A stretch of DNA of 64,000 bases from Pimelobacter simplex. Its GTDB lineage: Bacteria > Actinomycetota > Actinomycetes > Propionibacteriales > Nocardioidaceae. The translations under genes were made by a program, and so were the position numbers. Each line of letters opens with the position of its first letter. Within the stretch, counting starts at the first letter, position 1. Shown here piece by piece: positions 36,901 through 46,551 of the stretch. A model generated the notes under the pieces. The model ran no database searches, was not told the origin of the DNA, and was given only the letters and a program-made list of their open reading frames with translations. The stretch lies in assembly GCF_024662235.1 (NCBI RefSeq), contig NZ_CP096276.1:2294001-2358000 (forward strand), given 5' to 3'.

Positions 36901-39540
36901 GGCCGCCGCGGCCGGGTTGGCGAGCACGTGGTCGAGCGAGCCCGACTGACCGTCGAAGCTGTAGGAGTGCTTGCCCGGGGCCTCCATCTGGGTGTAGCCG
37001 GCGTTGTAGAGGACCTGCATCGGGTCCTCCTGCGAGTAGGAGTTCAGGTCACCGGTCAGGAACACCGCCTGGACGCCGCGCGCCGTCGCGAAGTCGCTGG
37101 CGAACTGCTGCAGGCGGGTCGCCTGGGCGATGCGGTCCGGGTTGGCCTTGCCCTGGCCGGTGCCGTCGTCCACGCCCGAGCCCTTGGACTTGAAGTGGTT
37201 GACGATGACGGCGAACCGGTCACCGGCCGTACCACCGACGGGCTTGAAGACCGCCGCGAACGGCTCGCGGGCGTTGGCGAACTCGGTGGTGCCGAAGAGC
37301 ATCTCGGCGTCGCCGACGACCTCGACCTTGGCGGGCTTGTAGATGAAGCCCGTGCGGATCACGTCCTGCTCGGCCTTGTTGGCCGGCAGCGAGGCCGAGA
37401 CCGGCGAGTGGACGTAGTCCCAGGTGCCCGCACCTGCGGCGGTGTTGAGCGCCGTCACCAGGGCGGCGAGGGCCTCGTCGCGGTCACCGTTGTCGACGAC
37501 CAGGCTGTTCTCGATCTCCTCGACCGAGACGATGTCGGCGTCGATCTTGTTGATCGCCTTGACGATCTTGGCCTGCTGACGGTCGAAGCTCGCCTGGTTC
37601 CAGGCACCCCGCGGGCCCGTGCCGGGGCACTGGTCGACCGCGATCGGGTTACCGGCGCGGTCGACGAACGACGAGCAGCCGCCGTAGGCCGCACCGAAGG
37701 TCGTGAAGTAGTTGAGCACGTTGAACGTGGCGAGCTTGAGGTCGCCACCCACCGGCTGCGGAGCGGCCGGCCGGTTCTGCTCGAAGGTCACCTTGCCGGT
37801 CGGGGCACCGACGATCTGCGAGGTCGGCTGGAGCTTCCAGCCGAAGCGCCAGTCGAGCACCAGCGGCTGGTCGAAAGTCACCTTGGCACCGACGCGCACG
37901 TGGTGGTTCGGGGTCAGCCACGGCAGCGGCAGGTCCTTGCCCGCGGCGGTGTTCTGGGTGTTCCAGTACGTCGTGCTCGACCCGTCGTCGAGCAGCACCC
38001 GGTGGGCGTTGTTCCAGGCGGTGCGGGCCGCGATCGCCGCGGTGTCCTGGGCGTCGATGATGTCGGTCGGCGTGCTCAGCGGCTTGTCGGAGTTGGCCGC
38101 GAGACCGATCTCGCCGACGTTGTTGTTGGACGGCGTCGCCGGCGGGTTGAACGCCGAGCCGTCGTAAGCGTCCGTGACGGTGAAGTCACCAGACGGAGCG
38201 AAGAGCTCGCCCTCGACGGCCTCACGAGCGGCATCGAGCGCCGCACCGGTGAGGCAGGCCGTGCCCGGCAGCGCGCAGTCGGTGCCCGGAATGACGGTCT
38301 TGGGGGTCACCGTGCCGAGCGAGGCGATCTCGGTGACCGTGCCCGCGACGACGTCCAGCTCGGTCAGCGTGCCGGCGCCGGAGGTGAACTCCTTGACGGT
38401 GCCGGAGACGCGGACCGAGTCGCCGATCGCCAGACCGCTCAGGAGGGCGGAGTTGCTGCCGACGTAGACGAAGAGCGCGTCGGAACGGTCCGGCGTGTCA
38501 GCACCGGGGGTCTGGATGTAGAAGCCGTTGAACCCACCGGTCGGGTAGAGCGCCGTGACGACACCCTCGGTGGTCGCCGGGGAGTCCGCGACCGGGCTCG
38601 CGGCACCGCTGCCCTGGATGTCCGCGATCGGGACGGACGCACCGGGGTCGGCGACCGTGATCGTGAACTGGACCGAGGCGGACTCCTTGGGGTCCGCCGA
38701 GTCCTCCACCGTCGCGGTCACGTTGGTGACGCCGGCCGCAGTCGGCGTACCGGAGATGGAGTTGCCGGTCAGCGTGAGGCCCGCCGGGAGCGGCGCCGCC
38801 GTCCACGTGTAGGGCGCGGTTCCGCCGCTGGCCTGCAGCGTGATCGGGGTGATCGCGGCGCCCGTGGTCGCGCTCTTGGCGCCGGGGTTCGTCGCCGTCA
38901 CCGTCGTCGGCTCGGAGGTGCCGCTGCTCGCGTTCTGCGGGGTCGGCGCCGCGGTGCTGAAGTCGGCGGCGTTGTTGTCGGTGTCCGCGCCGTTGGCGGC
39001 GCGCTGGTAGCTCAGCGTGACCGAGTTGCCGGTGGACGCCGTGCCCTCGGGCGAGTTGCTGTTGCCCCAGCCGATCTTGTCGATCACACCCGCGTCAGCC
39101 GGCGTCGTGGCCGTCGTGCCGCTGGTGAGGTAGAGCGTGCCGCCGCCGGCGCCCGGGTTGAGCCCGGTAGCGATCTGGTCGGGCGTGGGCAGCGCCGTGC
39201 CGTTGCTGCCGTTGCTTCCCCCCTTGACCAGGAACGTCTTGCCCGGCGCGACCGTGCCGCTCAGCGCCACGACGCCCGAGGCATTCCCGGTGCCGGTGGG
39301 CGAGCGGTACTGGAGCGACTTGCCGCTGAGGCTGATCGCGCTCGCAGTCGGGTTGTAGAGCTCGACGAACTTGTCGACGTACGACGCATTCGCGGAGCCT
39401 CCGTTGACATAGGCCTCGCGGATCACGAGGCCGGTGCCACCGGGGTTGGCCTGGGCGGGGCTCGGGGCGACCGCCGCCACGCCCGACAGGGCGAGGGCGG
39501 CGCCAAGGGAGCCGAACAGCAATTTCTTCACGGGGCGCAT
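33952..39540 (-). CDS. Giant secreted nuclease/5'-nucleotidase (ExeM/NucH-like, multidomain)
   Basis: 1862 residues, start MRPVKKLLFGSLGAALALSG, with a signal peptide cleaved near AQA-NPGG (31). Modules in order: lamin-tail domain (about 32-170), putative Ig domain (about 213-295), OB-like YhcR region (about 300-400), endonuclease/exonuclease/phosphatase domain (about 600-930; LATFNVLNYFTTFG, TGDLNSYSQEDPM, SASDHNPEVVG), 5'-nucleotidase metallophosphatase (about 935-1190; GTNDFHGRLL, AGNHEFDQGYED, GHTHKAY) and its C-domain (to about 1420), two Ig-like repeats and a basic C-terminal beta module. It should degrade extracellular DNA and dephosphorylate nucleotides. No LPxTG anchor. Confidence 0.93.
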   Translation of the reverse strand: MRPVKKLLFGSLGAALALSGVAAVAPSPAQANPGGTGLVIREAYVNGGSANASYVDKFVELYNPTASAISLSGKSLQYRSPTGTGNASGVVALSGTVAPGKTFLVKGGSNGSNGTALPTPDQIATGLNPGAGGGTLYLTSGTTATTPADAGVIDKIGWGNSNSPEGTASTGNSVTLSYQRAANGADTDNNAADFSTAAPTPQNASSGTSEPTTVTATNPGAKSATTGAAITPITLQASGGTAPYTWTAAPLPAGLTLTGNSISGTPTAAGVTNVTATVEDSADPKESASVQFTITVADPGASVPIADIQGSGAASPVADSPATTEGVVTALYPTGGFNGFYIQTPGADTPDRSDALFVYVGSNSALLSGLAIGDSVRVSGTVKEFTSGAGTLTELDVVAGTVTEIASLGTVTPKTVIPGTDCALPGTACLTGAALDAAREAVEGELFAPSGDFTVTDAYDGSAFNPPATPSNNNVGEIGLAANSDKPLSTPTDIIDAQDTAAIAARTAWNNAHRVLLDDGSSTTYWNTQNTAAGKDLPLPWLTPNHHVRVGAKVTFDQPLVLDWRFGWKLQPTSQIVGAPTGKVTFEQNRPAAPQPVGGDLKLATFNVLNYFTTFGAAYGGCSSFVDRAGNPIAVDQCPGTGPRGAWNQASFDRQQAKIVKAINKIDADIVSVEEIENSLVVDNGDRDEALAALVTALNTAAGAGTWDYVHSPVSASLPANKAEQDVIRTGFIYKPAKVEVVGDAEMLFGTTEFANAREPFAAVFKPVGGTAGDRFAVIVNHFKSKGSGVDDGTGQGKANPDRIAQATRLQQFASDFATARGVQAVFLTGDLNSYSQEDPMQVLYNAGYTQMEAPGKHSYSFDGQSGSLDHVLANPAAAAMVTGVDIWEVNANESVFNQYSRYNYVGTDLYSDDPFSASDHNPEVVGIKKGAPSTTDVQIIGTNDFHGRLLADGTNAAGASVLSGTVKQLRTENPNTVFAAAGDLIGASTFESFIQKDKPTIEALNEAGLDVSAAGNHEFDQGYEDLVGRVKNLADWEYIAANVEEPAGRDDLAETWTKQFGDVKVGFVGAVTEDLPSLVTPGGIQGVTVTDIVDATNAAAVELKNAGADLVVLLVHEGSASEDCTSSQFSNPATVWGNITQNVSADVDAIVSGHTHKAYNCSVPVQAWADQGRAVTERPVVSAGQYGTNLNKLVFTVDNATGKVQAKTQSIISLTSAGAHPTDPAVDQIVTDAKNQAEVLGAKELGKLQGVLNRAKLANGTTENRGGESTLGNQVAEVQRWATEKPESGSAQIAFMNPGGLRQDMPGTVVDQAYLDAHPDSTAQLGDRILTYKQAAVVQPFANTLVNMKLTGAQMKKVLEQQWQRDAAGKVPSRPFLRLGVSKGFTYTYAEKPVTVQGTATFEGTVTGMWLNGTPIDLGATYSVTVNQFLSTGGDNFFELKNGTNVADTGKVDLQAMVDYLAAKAATTPLAVDPAQRAVGIAFPADAPASYKPGDHVVLDVSSWTMSTPADAKDTEIQVKLGNQQIGTATLDNTIGTAVYDQYGTAHVDVTLPANQPAGATSLTLVGASSGTEVIVPITVAEGAFVNDTKPVITGTPKLGVELSATAGTWTPTPTTTSYQWLAGGAEISGATTDKFTPTAAEVGKVITVRVTVEADGYTDGVAVSDPTAEVDKKTFTTQPTPTISGTVRVGKVLTANAGTWVPTPASLTYQWFANGAPIAGVTGSTLRLKGAQAGKRITVQVRATAPDYKDAIVSSAQTVPVAKGAVTMSVKTKPGKVKVKKTKTTVTVTLVNADREPVTGKVKVKAKGLPAKTVTVVNGKAVVKLGKFKSTGRKKVTVTYLGSTALTAQTTVTTIWVVRR

Positions 39541-39623
39541 CTACTTCTTCCGTCGTCAGAAAGCAGAGAAAAGGCCGAGCTCGCGCGCCCGAGAAGTCGG
39601 CGAGATCGAGGGGAAGAGGCATG

Positions 39624-39654
39624 ACCTTATGCCGACGTACCGACCTGTTGGCAA
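39624..39654 (-). promoter_or_regulatory. Possible promoter of the nuclease gene
   Basis: On the minus strand TTGCCA (39649-39654) and TAAGGT (39624-39629) are 19 bp apart, 84 bp before the nuclease start, in a 199-bp gap that is less GC-rich than its surroundings. The spacing is longer than ideal, so this is a weak call. No phosphate-response box is evident to me. Confidence 0.3.
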
Positions 39655-39739
39655 GAACCTTAGGAAAACTCGCGCAACGAATCGATGAAGATTCCGTGCC
39701 GGGGGCTCCTCGGAGACGGAGAGAAGGGCGCGGCGGCCC

Positions 39740-40393
39740 TCAGGCCGCGGACGACTTGCTGTCGCCGCCGCGGATGCTGTGCCGCTGGCGCCAGACGTCG
39801 CGGAAGAACTCGTAGCCCGACCACAGGGTCAGCACGAAGGCGACGAGGAGCAGTGCGATCGCCACACCGTAGGTCACCTCGCCCGGTACGTCGAGCCATC
39901 CGTCGACCTCGAGCAGCGGCAGGCTGAGCAGGCCGAGGGCCAGCGCCTGGGCGACGGTCTTCCACTTGCCGCTCTGGGCGGCGGCGATGACGACCGACTT
40001 GAGTACCGAGAGGCGCAGCAGCGTGACCGCCCACTCGCGGACCAGGACGACGACGGTGATCGTCCACATCCACCAGGTGTCCATGATGATCGACAGGCCG
40101 ATGAAGGCCATGCCGGTGATCGCCTTGTCGGCGATGGGATCGGCGATCTTGCCGAAGTCGGTGACCAGGTTGCGCGCGCGGGCGATGTCACCGTCGATCT
40201 TGTCGGTGACCATGGCGACGAAGAAGATCGCCCAGGCGATGGTGCGCCAGGTGACCGAGTCGCCGCCGTCGTGCAGGAGCACCCAGCCGTAGACCGGCAC
40301 GAGCAGGATCCGCAGGGTGGTCAGCGCGTTGGGCAGGTTCCAGTTGCTCGGCTTCGCGGCGGCGGGGCTCTGCCCCGTGCTGGTCCCGGTCAT
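39740..40393 (-). CDS. pgsA: CDP-diacylglycerol-glycerol-3-phosphate 3-phosphatidyltransferase
   Basis: 217 residues, start [20 protein letters not shown]. Contains the CDP-alcohol phosphatidyltransferase signature D-G-x2-A-R-x8-G-x3-D-x3-D as [20 protein letters not shown] followed by IAD, within four to six membrane helices. Makes phosphatidylglycerol phosphate. Overlaps rimO by 4 bp in the conserved rimO-pgsA pair. Confidence 0.93.
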   Translation of the reverse strand: MTGTSTGQSPAAAKPSNWNLPNALTTLRILLVPVYGWVLLHDGGDSVTWRTIAWAIFFVAMVTDKIDGDIARARNLVTDFGKIADPIADKAITGMAFIGLSIIMDTWWMWTITVVVLVREWAVTLLRLSVLKSVVIAAAQSGKWKTVAQALALGLLSLPLLEVDGWLDVPGEVTYGVAIALLLVAFVLTLWSGYEFFRDVWRQRHSIRGGDSKSSAA

Positions 40394-41835
40394 CGCTGGT
40401 CTCCTGCCGGCTCGGCGATCAGGTCGACGCCGTCGGAGGCGACGACGACAGCGCGGACGAGGTCGCCCACCCGGGCGCCGGGGACGCCGAGGACGCGCGT
40501 CGTACCGTCGACCTCGGGGCCCTGGAGCGCGGCGCGGCCCTCGACGGTGCCGTCACCGGTCTGGTCCGGGTCGACCTCCTCGACGAGCACCTCGACGGTG
40601 CTGCCGATCCGCTCCTCGGCGCGCTGGGCGGTCAGCTCGCCGACCAGGTCGGTGACGTGCTGGACGCGGGCGCGGATCTCGTCCTCGTCGAGCTTGCCGT
40701 CGAAGGACTCCGCCTCGGTGCCGTCCTCGTCGGAGTAGCCGAAGACGCCGGTCACGTCCATCCGCGCGGCGACGAGGAAGTCGCACAGCGTCTGGAACTC
40801 CTCGTCGGTCTCTCCGGGGAAGCCGACGATGACGTTGGAGCGGACGCCGGCCTCGGGGGCCAGCGTGCGGACCTGGTCGAGCAGGCCGAGGAAGCTCTCC
40901 GGGTCGCCGAAGCGGCGCATCCGGCGCAGCACGGTCGCGCTGGCGTGCTGGAACGACAGGTCGAAGTACGGCGCCACGCCGGGCGTCGTCGCGATCGCCC
41001 GGACCAGGCCCGGCCGGGTCTCGGCGGGCTGCAGGTAGGAGACCCGGACCCGCTCGATGCCGTCGACGGCGGCCAGCTCGGGCAGCAGGGTCTCGAGCAG
41101 ACCGAGGTCGCCGAGGTCCTTGCCGTAGGACGTGGAGTTCTCCGAGACCAGGAACAGCTCCTTGACGCCCTGCTCGGCCAGCCAGACCGCCTCGAGCAGC
41201 ACGTCGGAGGGCCGGCGGCTGACGAAGGAGCCGCGGAACATCGGGATGGCGCAGAACGTGCAGCGCCGGTCGCACCCGCTGGCCAGCTTGAGCGGCGCCA
41301 TCGGCCCGCCGTCGAGGCGGCGCCGGATCGCGGAGCGCCCGGGGATCGCGATGTCGACGTCCTCGGGGGTCAGGGTCGCGACGGCGGCCTGGCGCTCGGC
41401 CGGGCTGATCGGGAGCAGCAGGCGCCGGTCGCGCGGGGTGTGCGGGTGCGGCTTCTCACCGGCCAGGATCGAGCGCAGCCGCCCGGAGATGTCCTGGTAG
41501 TCGTCGAAGCCGAGCACCGCGTCGGCCTCGGGCAGCGAGTCGGCCAGCTCCTCGCCGTACCGCTCGGCGAGGCAGCCCACCGCGACGACCGCCTGGGTCC
41601 GGCCGGACTCCTTGAGGTCCGCGGCGGCGAGCAGCGTGTCGATCGAGTCCTTCTTGGCCGCGTCGACGAAGCCGCAGGTGTTGACCACCACGGTGTCAGC
41701 GTCCTCGGGGTCGTCGACGAGGGTGAAGCCGTCGGCCGCGAGGCGGCCGGCCAGCTCTTCGGAGTCGACGTCGTTGCGGGCGCAGCCCAGGGTGAGCAGG
41801 GCGACCGAGACGGGGTTCGTGGGAGAGCTGGTCAT
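40390..41835 (-). CDS. rimO: Ribosomal protein S12 methylthiotransferase
   Basis: 481 residues, start [21 protein letters not shown]-terminal UPF0004 domain with cluster cysteines ([20 protein letters not shown]), radical-SAM motif [11 protein letters not shown], and a C-terminal TRAM domain from about 400. RimO methylthiolates an aspartate of ribosomal protein S12. Upstream of pgsA with a 4-bp overlap. The region between it and the RodZ-like gene carries a hairpin. Confidence 0.95.
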   Translation of the reverse strand: MTSSPTNPVSVALLTLGCARNDVDSEELAGRLAADGFTLVDDPEDADTVVVNTCGFVDAAKKDSIDTLLAAADLKESGRTQAVVAVGCLAERYGEELADSLPEADAVLGFDDYQDISGRLRSILAGEKPHPHTPRDRRLLLPISPAERQAAVATLTPEDVDIAIPGRSAIRRRLDGGPMAPLKLASGCDRRCTFCAIPMFRGSFVSRRPSDVLLEAVWLAEQGVKELFLVSENSTSYGKDLGDLGLLETLLPELAAVDGIERVRVSYLQPAETRPGLVRAIATTPGVAPYFDLSFQHASATVLRRMRRFGDPESFLGLLDQVRTLAPEAGVRSNVIVGFPGETDEEFQTLCDFLVAARMDVTGVFGYSDEDGTEAESFDGKLDEDEIRARVQHVTDLVGELTAQRAEERIGSTVEVLVEEVDPDQTGDGTVEGRAALQGPEVDGTTRVLGVPGARVGDLVRAVVVASDGVDLIAEPAGDQR

Positions 41836-41891
41836 GTCCGGTCGAGGATACCGGCGAAGGGCAGCGACCGCCGCTTCCGGGACACACGACA

Positions 41892-41936
41892 CCGCCCCGC
41901 TGACCACCGCCCGGAAGGGCGGGACCAGCGGGGCGG
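41892..41936. terminator. Hairpin between the RodZ-like gene and rimO
   Basis: CCGCCCCGCTG (41892-41902) pairs with CAGCGGGGCGG (41926-41936); inside, GCCC-GGAA-GGGC closes the tip after a small internal loop. Placed 30 bp after the minus-strand RodZ-like stop and 56 bp before the rimO start, so it should end or attenuate transcription coming from ftsK. Confidence 0.75.
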
Positions 41937-41966
41937 CGCGGGCGGTGCGAGAGGTGGTTCGGGGGC

Positions 41967-43655
41967 TCAGCGGGCGACGAGGGTCTTGGAGACCTCGGCG
42001 CCGGTCTCCCCCAGCGCCTTCGGCTTCTTGCCGCCGAGCGCGTAGGTGACCGAGCCGTCGGAGGACCAGATCCGGACCGGCGGGACGACCTTGAGCTCGG
42101 TGGACTGCCCGAACGCGAGGTTGCCGTCGAAGACGATCGCGCCCGCGGCGTCCCGGATGACCAGCTGGGCGCCGCCGCCGGCGGCGGTGAGGGCCAGCTT
42201 GAGCGGGTCGCCCTTGGCCGGGGTGCTCGTGACACCGCCGCTCTGGTTGAGCACCGGGGTGCTGGAGACCGGCTCGGGGCCGTCCATCGCGAGCTTGGCC
42301 ACCGACCAGATGAGCACGGCGCCCATCACCGCGGCGATGAGGACCGACCAGTTGCGGCCGCCGCGGGTGCTGCGGATCGAGCCGCCGGCACCGGTCGCGA
42401 GCTCGGCCTCGAAGACCCGGCGGGGGTCGACCGGCGCGTGCGCGTAGTGCTCGTCGTAGGAGGCGAGGAGGGGGCCGGCGTCGATGCCCAGCACCCGGGC
42501 CAGGGTGCGCAGGTGACCGCGGGCGTAGAAGTCCCCGCCGCACGGCGCGAAGTCGTCGACCTCGATCGCCTCGATGACGTGGGGACGGATCCGGGTCCGC
42601 TCCGAGAGCTGGTCGATGCTCAGGCGCAGCCGGTCGCGGGCCTCGGTCAGCTCGGGACCGATCACCGGGTCGGCGGCCGGGCGCACGGCCAGGTCGTCGA
42701 GGACGACGGTCATCGTCTCGGCGTGGTCCACGGGCGCGGCCGGCGGGACGGGGGCCGGCGGGAGCGCGGACTCGGGCTCGGGCGGGGCGACCTGGCGCTC
42801 GATGGCGACGCGCGCGGGCAGGACGGTACGCCGCTCCGGCTCGATCTCGGGCTCGGGCTCAGCGATGACAGCCGCGATCTCGCCGGTGTCCTCGGCGTCG
42901 GCGGCATCGAGCACGATCTCGCCCGTGGCTTCGGTGTCCGCGGCGTCCGCGGCGTCCTCGGAGTCCGCCGAGTCAGCGGCCGCGCGGCCCGCCAGGCCGG
43001 CGGCGACGCGGGCGGAGATCCCGTGCCGCTCCTCCGGTACGACGGGCGCGTCGTCCTCGGCGTAGAGATCGCTGAGCTTCGGCACGGACGCTGAGCGGCT
43101 CGACGCGCTCTCGTCGGGCAGCCCCGGGACGACCTCGGTCACGTCGGCACGTCCGTCGGCCAGCTCGGCGAGCACGTCGCTGAGCGAGCCCGACTCGGCA
43201 CCGACCAGGCGGGTCGCCAGGGTCAGCGGGACGACGAGCTGCTGGTCGTCGTACCCGTCGACGAGGAGGTGACCGTCGCGCAGCAGTCCGCGCCGCGGGA
43301 GGTGCTCGAGGCAGTCGATGTCGGGCCAGGCGATACCGCGCCACTGGGCGCCCTGGCGCAGCCGGACGCCGTGGGCGTCGGCGACCAGGAGCGGCGCGCG
43401 GCCGTCGGCGATCGAGGCGGCGTGGGCGATGCTGACCAGGGCGAGGACGCCGAAGGCCAGCCAGTCCAGGGCGGTGCCACCGGTGAAGGCCCGGGCCGCG
43501 AAGGCCACGGTGAGCAGGCCGGCGACGCCGGCCACGCCGGCCGAGAGGGCGACATTGCGGCGTACCTCGACGCGCAGGTCGGGGCCGGAGCCCGCGGACT
43601 CGGGAGCCTCGGGCGACTCGGCCGCCTCGTCGGGCTGGATCGGGTGCTCGGTCAT
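41967..43655 (-). CDS. RodZ-like HTH membrane protein with N-terminal PH-type domain
   Basis: 562 residues, start [23 protein letters not shown] 43664 would add three residues, but GGGGGAGG is correctly spaced for ATG 43655. Residues 30-75 hold two membrane helices followed by a PH-like strand region ([20 protein letters not shown], then [13 protein letters not shown]). An acidic Ala/Glu-rich linker (about 200-340) follows, then RodZ-type HTH (about 350-425; [20 protein letters not shown]), one membrane helix (about 450-470) and a DUF4115-like C-domain. RodZ links cell shape machinery to the membrane. Confidence 0.85.
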   Translation of the reverse strand: MTEHPIQPDEAAESPEAPESAGSGPDLRVEVRRNVALSAGVAGVAGLLTVAFAARAFTGGTALDWLAFGVLALVSIAHAASIADGRAPLLVADAHGVRLRQGAQWRGIAWPDIDCLEHLPRRGLLRDGHLLVDGYDDQQLVVPLTLATRLVGAESGSLSDVLAELADGRADVTEVVPGLPDESASSRSASVPKLSDLYAEDDAPVVPEERHGISARVAAGLAGRAAADSADSEDAADAADTEATGEIVLDAADAEDTGEIAAVIAEPEPEIEPERRTVLPARVAIERQVAPPEPESALPPAPVPPAAPVDHAETMTVVLDDLAVRPAADPVIGPELTEARDRLRLSIDQLSERTRIRPHVIEAIEVDDFAPCGGDFYARGHLRTLARVLGIDAGPLLASYDEHYAHAPVDPRRVFEAELATGAGGSIRSTRGGRNWSVLIAAVMGAVLIWSVAKLAMDGPEPVSSTPVLNQSGGVTSTPAKGDPLKLALTAAGGGAQLVIRDAAGAIVFDGNLAFGQSTELKVVPPVRIWSSDGSVTYALGGKKPKALGETGAEVSKTLVAR

Positions 43656-43660
43656 CTGGG

Positions 43661-46279
43661 TCACGCCTCCCCCTGGATGGTCATGATCACGGCGTCGATC
43701 TCGTCGGGCTTGACCAGGACGTCGCGGGCCTTGGAGCCCTCGCTCGGCCCGACCACGCCCCGGCTCTCGAGGATGTCCATCAGCCGGCCCGCCTTGGCGA
43801 AGCCGACCCGGAGCTTGCGCTGCAGCATCGACGTCGAGCCGAACTGCGTGGAGACCACGAGCTCGATCGCCTGGACCACGAGGTCCATGTCGTCGCCGAT
43901 GTCGTCGTCGAGGACCTTGCTGGCCGCGGCGGGCGCGGTGACGTCCTCGCGGTAGCTGGGCTCGAGCTGACCCTTGCAGTGCTTGACGACCTGCTGGATC
44001 TCGGACTCGCCGACCCACGACCCCTGCACGCGGATCGGCTTGGAGGCGCCCATCGGCAGGAACAGGCCGTCACCCTGGCCGACCAGCTTCTCCGCACCGG
44101 GGGTGTCGAGGATGACGCGGCTGTCGGCGAGGCTGGACGTCGCGAACGCCAGGCGGGACGGGACGTTGGCCTTGATCAGACCGGTGACGACGTCGACCGA
44201 GGGGCGCTGCGTGGCGAGCACCAGGTGGATGCCGGCGGCTCGGGCGAGCTGGGTGATCCGGACGATCGAGCCCTCGACGTCGCGCGGGGCGACCATCATC
44301 AGGTCGGCGAGCTCGTCGACGATCACCAGCAGGTACGGGTACGGCGTGAGCGTGCGCTCGCTGCCCGGCGGGACCTCGACCTTGCCCTCACGGACGGCCT
44401 TGTTGAAGTCGTTGATGTGGCGGAAGCCGAAGTTGGCGAGGTCGTCGTACCGCATGTCCATCTCGCGGCAGACCCACTCGAGCGCCTCGGCGGCCTTCTT
44501 GGGGTTGGTGATGATCGGCGTGATCAGGTGCGGCACGCCCTCGTAGGCGTTGAGCTCGACCCGCTTGGGGTCGACCATGATCATCCGTACCTCGTCGGGC
44601 GTGGAGCGCATGAGCACCGAGGTGATCATCGAGTTGATGAAGCTCGACTTTCCGGAGCCGGTGGCGCCGGCGACGAGCAGGTGCGGCATCTTCGCCAGGT
44701 TCGCGACGACGAAGCCGCCCTCGACGTCCTTGCCGAGTCCCGCGATGAGCGGGTGGTGGTCGTTGCGCGCGACGTTGGAGCGCAGCACGTCGCCGAGGGA
44801 GACGATCTCCTTGTCGGAGTTGGGGATCTCGACGCCGACCGCGGACTTGCCGGGGATCGGGCTGAGGATCCGCACGTCCTCGGAGCCGACGGCGTAGGAG
44901 ATGTTGCGCTGGACGCCGAGGATCTTCTCGACCTTGACGCCGGTGCCGAGCTCGATCTCGTAGCGGGTGACCGTCGGGCCGCGGGTGTAGCCGGTGACCT
45001 GGGCGTCGACGTTGAACTCGTCGAGCACGGTCTGCAGCCGCTCGACGACGTCGTCGCTGGCCTTGGAGCGCGCCCGGTGCGGGTCGCCCGGCTTGAGCGC
45101 GGTCGCGTCGGGGAGCGTGTAGACGATGTCGCCGGACAGCGCGAGCTGCTCGACGCGCTGGGGCAGGTCGGCGTGCGGCGGCGGCTCCAGGTCGGCCGGG
45201 TCCTCCTCGACCGGCGCGGACCGGGCGAGCCGGCGCGCGATGAGCGCGTTGGAGCCGGCCTCGGGGTCGATCGGCTCGTCGTCGGCGAGCGGGAGGTCGA
45301 TGGGCTCGAGCAGCTCCATCGACTCCTCGGCAGGGTCGGGCGTCTCGGCCTTCTTGCGGCGCTTCTTCTTCGGCTCCGCCAGCACCGGCGAGTCGTACGC
45401 CGGGTCGCCCATCCGCTCGAAGGTGTCGTCGAGGCGCATCGCCTGGGTCTGGTCGCCGTCGTCCTCGCCGTGGTGGCGTCCGAGCAGCAGGTCACCGAGG
45501 TCGCGCAGCCGGTCGGGGACGCGGTAGAGCGGCGTCGCGGTGATCACCAGGACACCGAAGAACGCGAGCAGCGCCAGCAGCGGGACGACGACGCCCGGCG
45601 AGCGCAGCAGGTCGAGCAGGAGCGCCGAGACGACGTACCCGACGGCGCCGCCGCCGTCGCGCAGCGGCAGGGTGTCGCCCTGCACCGGCTCGGGGCTGCC
45701 GTTGGCGATGTGCACGATGCCGAGCAGGCCGAAGGACAGCGCGGTCCAGCCGATCACCTGGCGTCCGGCCGGCCCGTTGCCGATCGGGTCGCGCATGATC
45801 CGCCAGCCGGCGAGCAGCACGATCAGCGGCACCAGCCAGCCGACCTTGCCCACCGAGCCGGACACCGCGGCCCGGGCGAAGTTCATGACGCCACCGGGCA
45901 GCTCGAACCACACCGCGGCGGCGATGACGATGGAGACCGCGACCAGCAGCAGGCCGAAGCCGTCGCGGCGCTGCTCGGGCTCGATGTCCCGGGCGCCGTG
46001 GCCGACCCCGCGGGCGACCGCCCCGATGCCGTGCGCGAACGCGAGCCAGACCGCGACCACGCCGCGGCCGAGCGCGGTGAAGAGCCGCGCGACGGGGCCG
46101 GGACCGCTGCGCACGGCGCGCGGAGCCGGCCGCCGGGCCGAAGCGGACTTCTTCGCGGCGGGCTTCTTCTTGGTGGTCGTACTCCGGGAACGCGAGCTGG
46201 CTGTCTTCTTCGCTCCCGAGCGGGAGGAAGCACTGGTCCTGCTGCGCGACGCCGGCGGGGAAGACGTACGGGTCGCCAT
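43661..46279 (-). CDS. ftsK: DNA translocase FtsK
   Basis: 872 residues, start [21 protein letters not shown]-terminal basic Ser/Lys-rich tail, four membrane helices (about 95-255), linker with a Lys-rich KKKRRKKAE patch, RecA-like motor with Walker [13 protein letters not shown] (about 540) and [11 protein letters not shown] (Walker B), and a C-terminal winged-helix gamma domain (about 800-865; [20 protein letters not shown]) that reads KOPS. Segregates chromosome termini at division. First gene of the ftsK-rodZ-rimO-pgsA block. Confidence 0.96.
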   Translation of the reverse strand: MATRTSSPPASRSRTSASSRSGAKKTASSRSRSTTTKKKPAAKKSASARRPAPRAVRSGPGPVARLFTALGRGVVAVWLAFAHGIGAVARGVGHGARDIEPEQRRDGFGLLLVAVSIVIAAAVWFELPGGVMNFARAAVSGSVGKVGWLVPLIVLLAGWRIMRDPIGNGPAGRQVIGWTALSFGLLGIVHIANGSPEPVQGDTLPLRDGGGAVGYVVSALLLDLLRSPGVVVPLLALLAFFGVLVITATPLYRVPDRLRDLGDLLLGRHHGEDDGDQTQAMRLDDTFERMGDPAYDSPVLAEPKKKRRKKAETPDPAEESMELLEPIDLPLADDEPIDPEAGSNALIARRLARSAPVEEDPADLEPPPHADLPQRVEQLALSGDIVYTLPDATALKPGDPHRARSKASDDVVERLQTVLDEFNVDAQVTGYTRGPTVTRYEIELGTGVKVEKILGVQRNISYAVGSEDVRILSPIPGKSAVGVEIPNSDKEIVSLGDVLRSNVARNDHHPLIAGLGKDVEGGFVVANLAKMPHLLVAGATGSGKSSFINSMITSVLMRSTPDEVRMIMVDPKRVELNAYEGVPHLITPIITNPKKAAEALEWVCREMDMRYDDLANFGFRHINDFNKAVREGKVEVPPGSERTLTPYPYLLVIVDELADLMMVAPRDVEGSIVRITQLARAAGIHLVLATQRPSVDVVTGLIKANVPSRLAFATSSLADSRVILDTPGAEKLVGQGDGLFLPMGASKPIRVQGSWVGESEIQQVVKHCKGQLEPSYREDVTAPAAASKVLDDDIGDDMDLVVQAIELVVSTQFGSTSMLQRKLRVGFAKAGRLMDILESRGVVGPSEGSKARDVLVKPDEIDAVIMTIQGEA

Positions 46280-46551
46280 GACACCAAACCTAGGCGATCG
46301 TCCCACCTGTCACAGGGACAACACGCGGGAGCGAGGCGCCCCGCTCCGCGACGTCCCACCAGCACCATGCGTCTCCTGCGTCACGCCACTCCCCCGGGAC
46401 GATCTTCGGCCCGCCCGGCGGTCGGACGGATGCCTTGCGAAGAATCTCTGGACCTGCCGTATTCGTGAGCCCTAAGGTGCCGAGAGCGTGTCCGGAGCGG
46501 GCGACACTCGGCCCCCGCCGACGACACGCCTCACCCCCGAGGAGACATTTC

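Noticed and set aside
33811..39624. A plus-strand open frame of 1937 codons opposite the nuclease gene
   Set aside because: Low-complexity Arg/Gly/Val/Asp translation with no start context. The opposite strand has a signal peptide and recognisable domains throughout.
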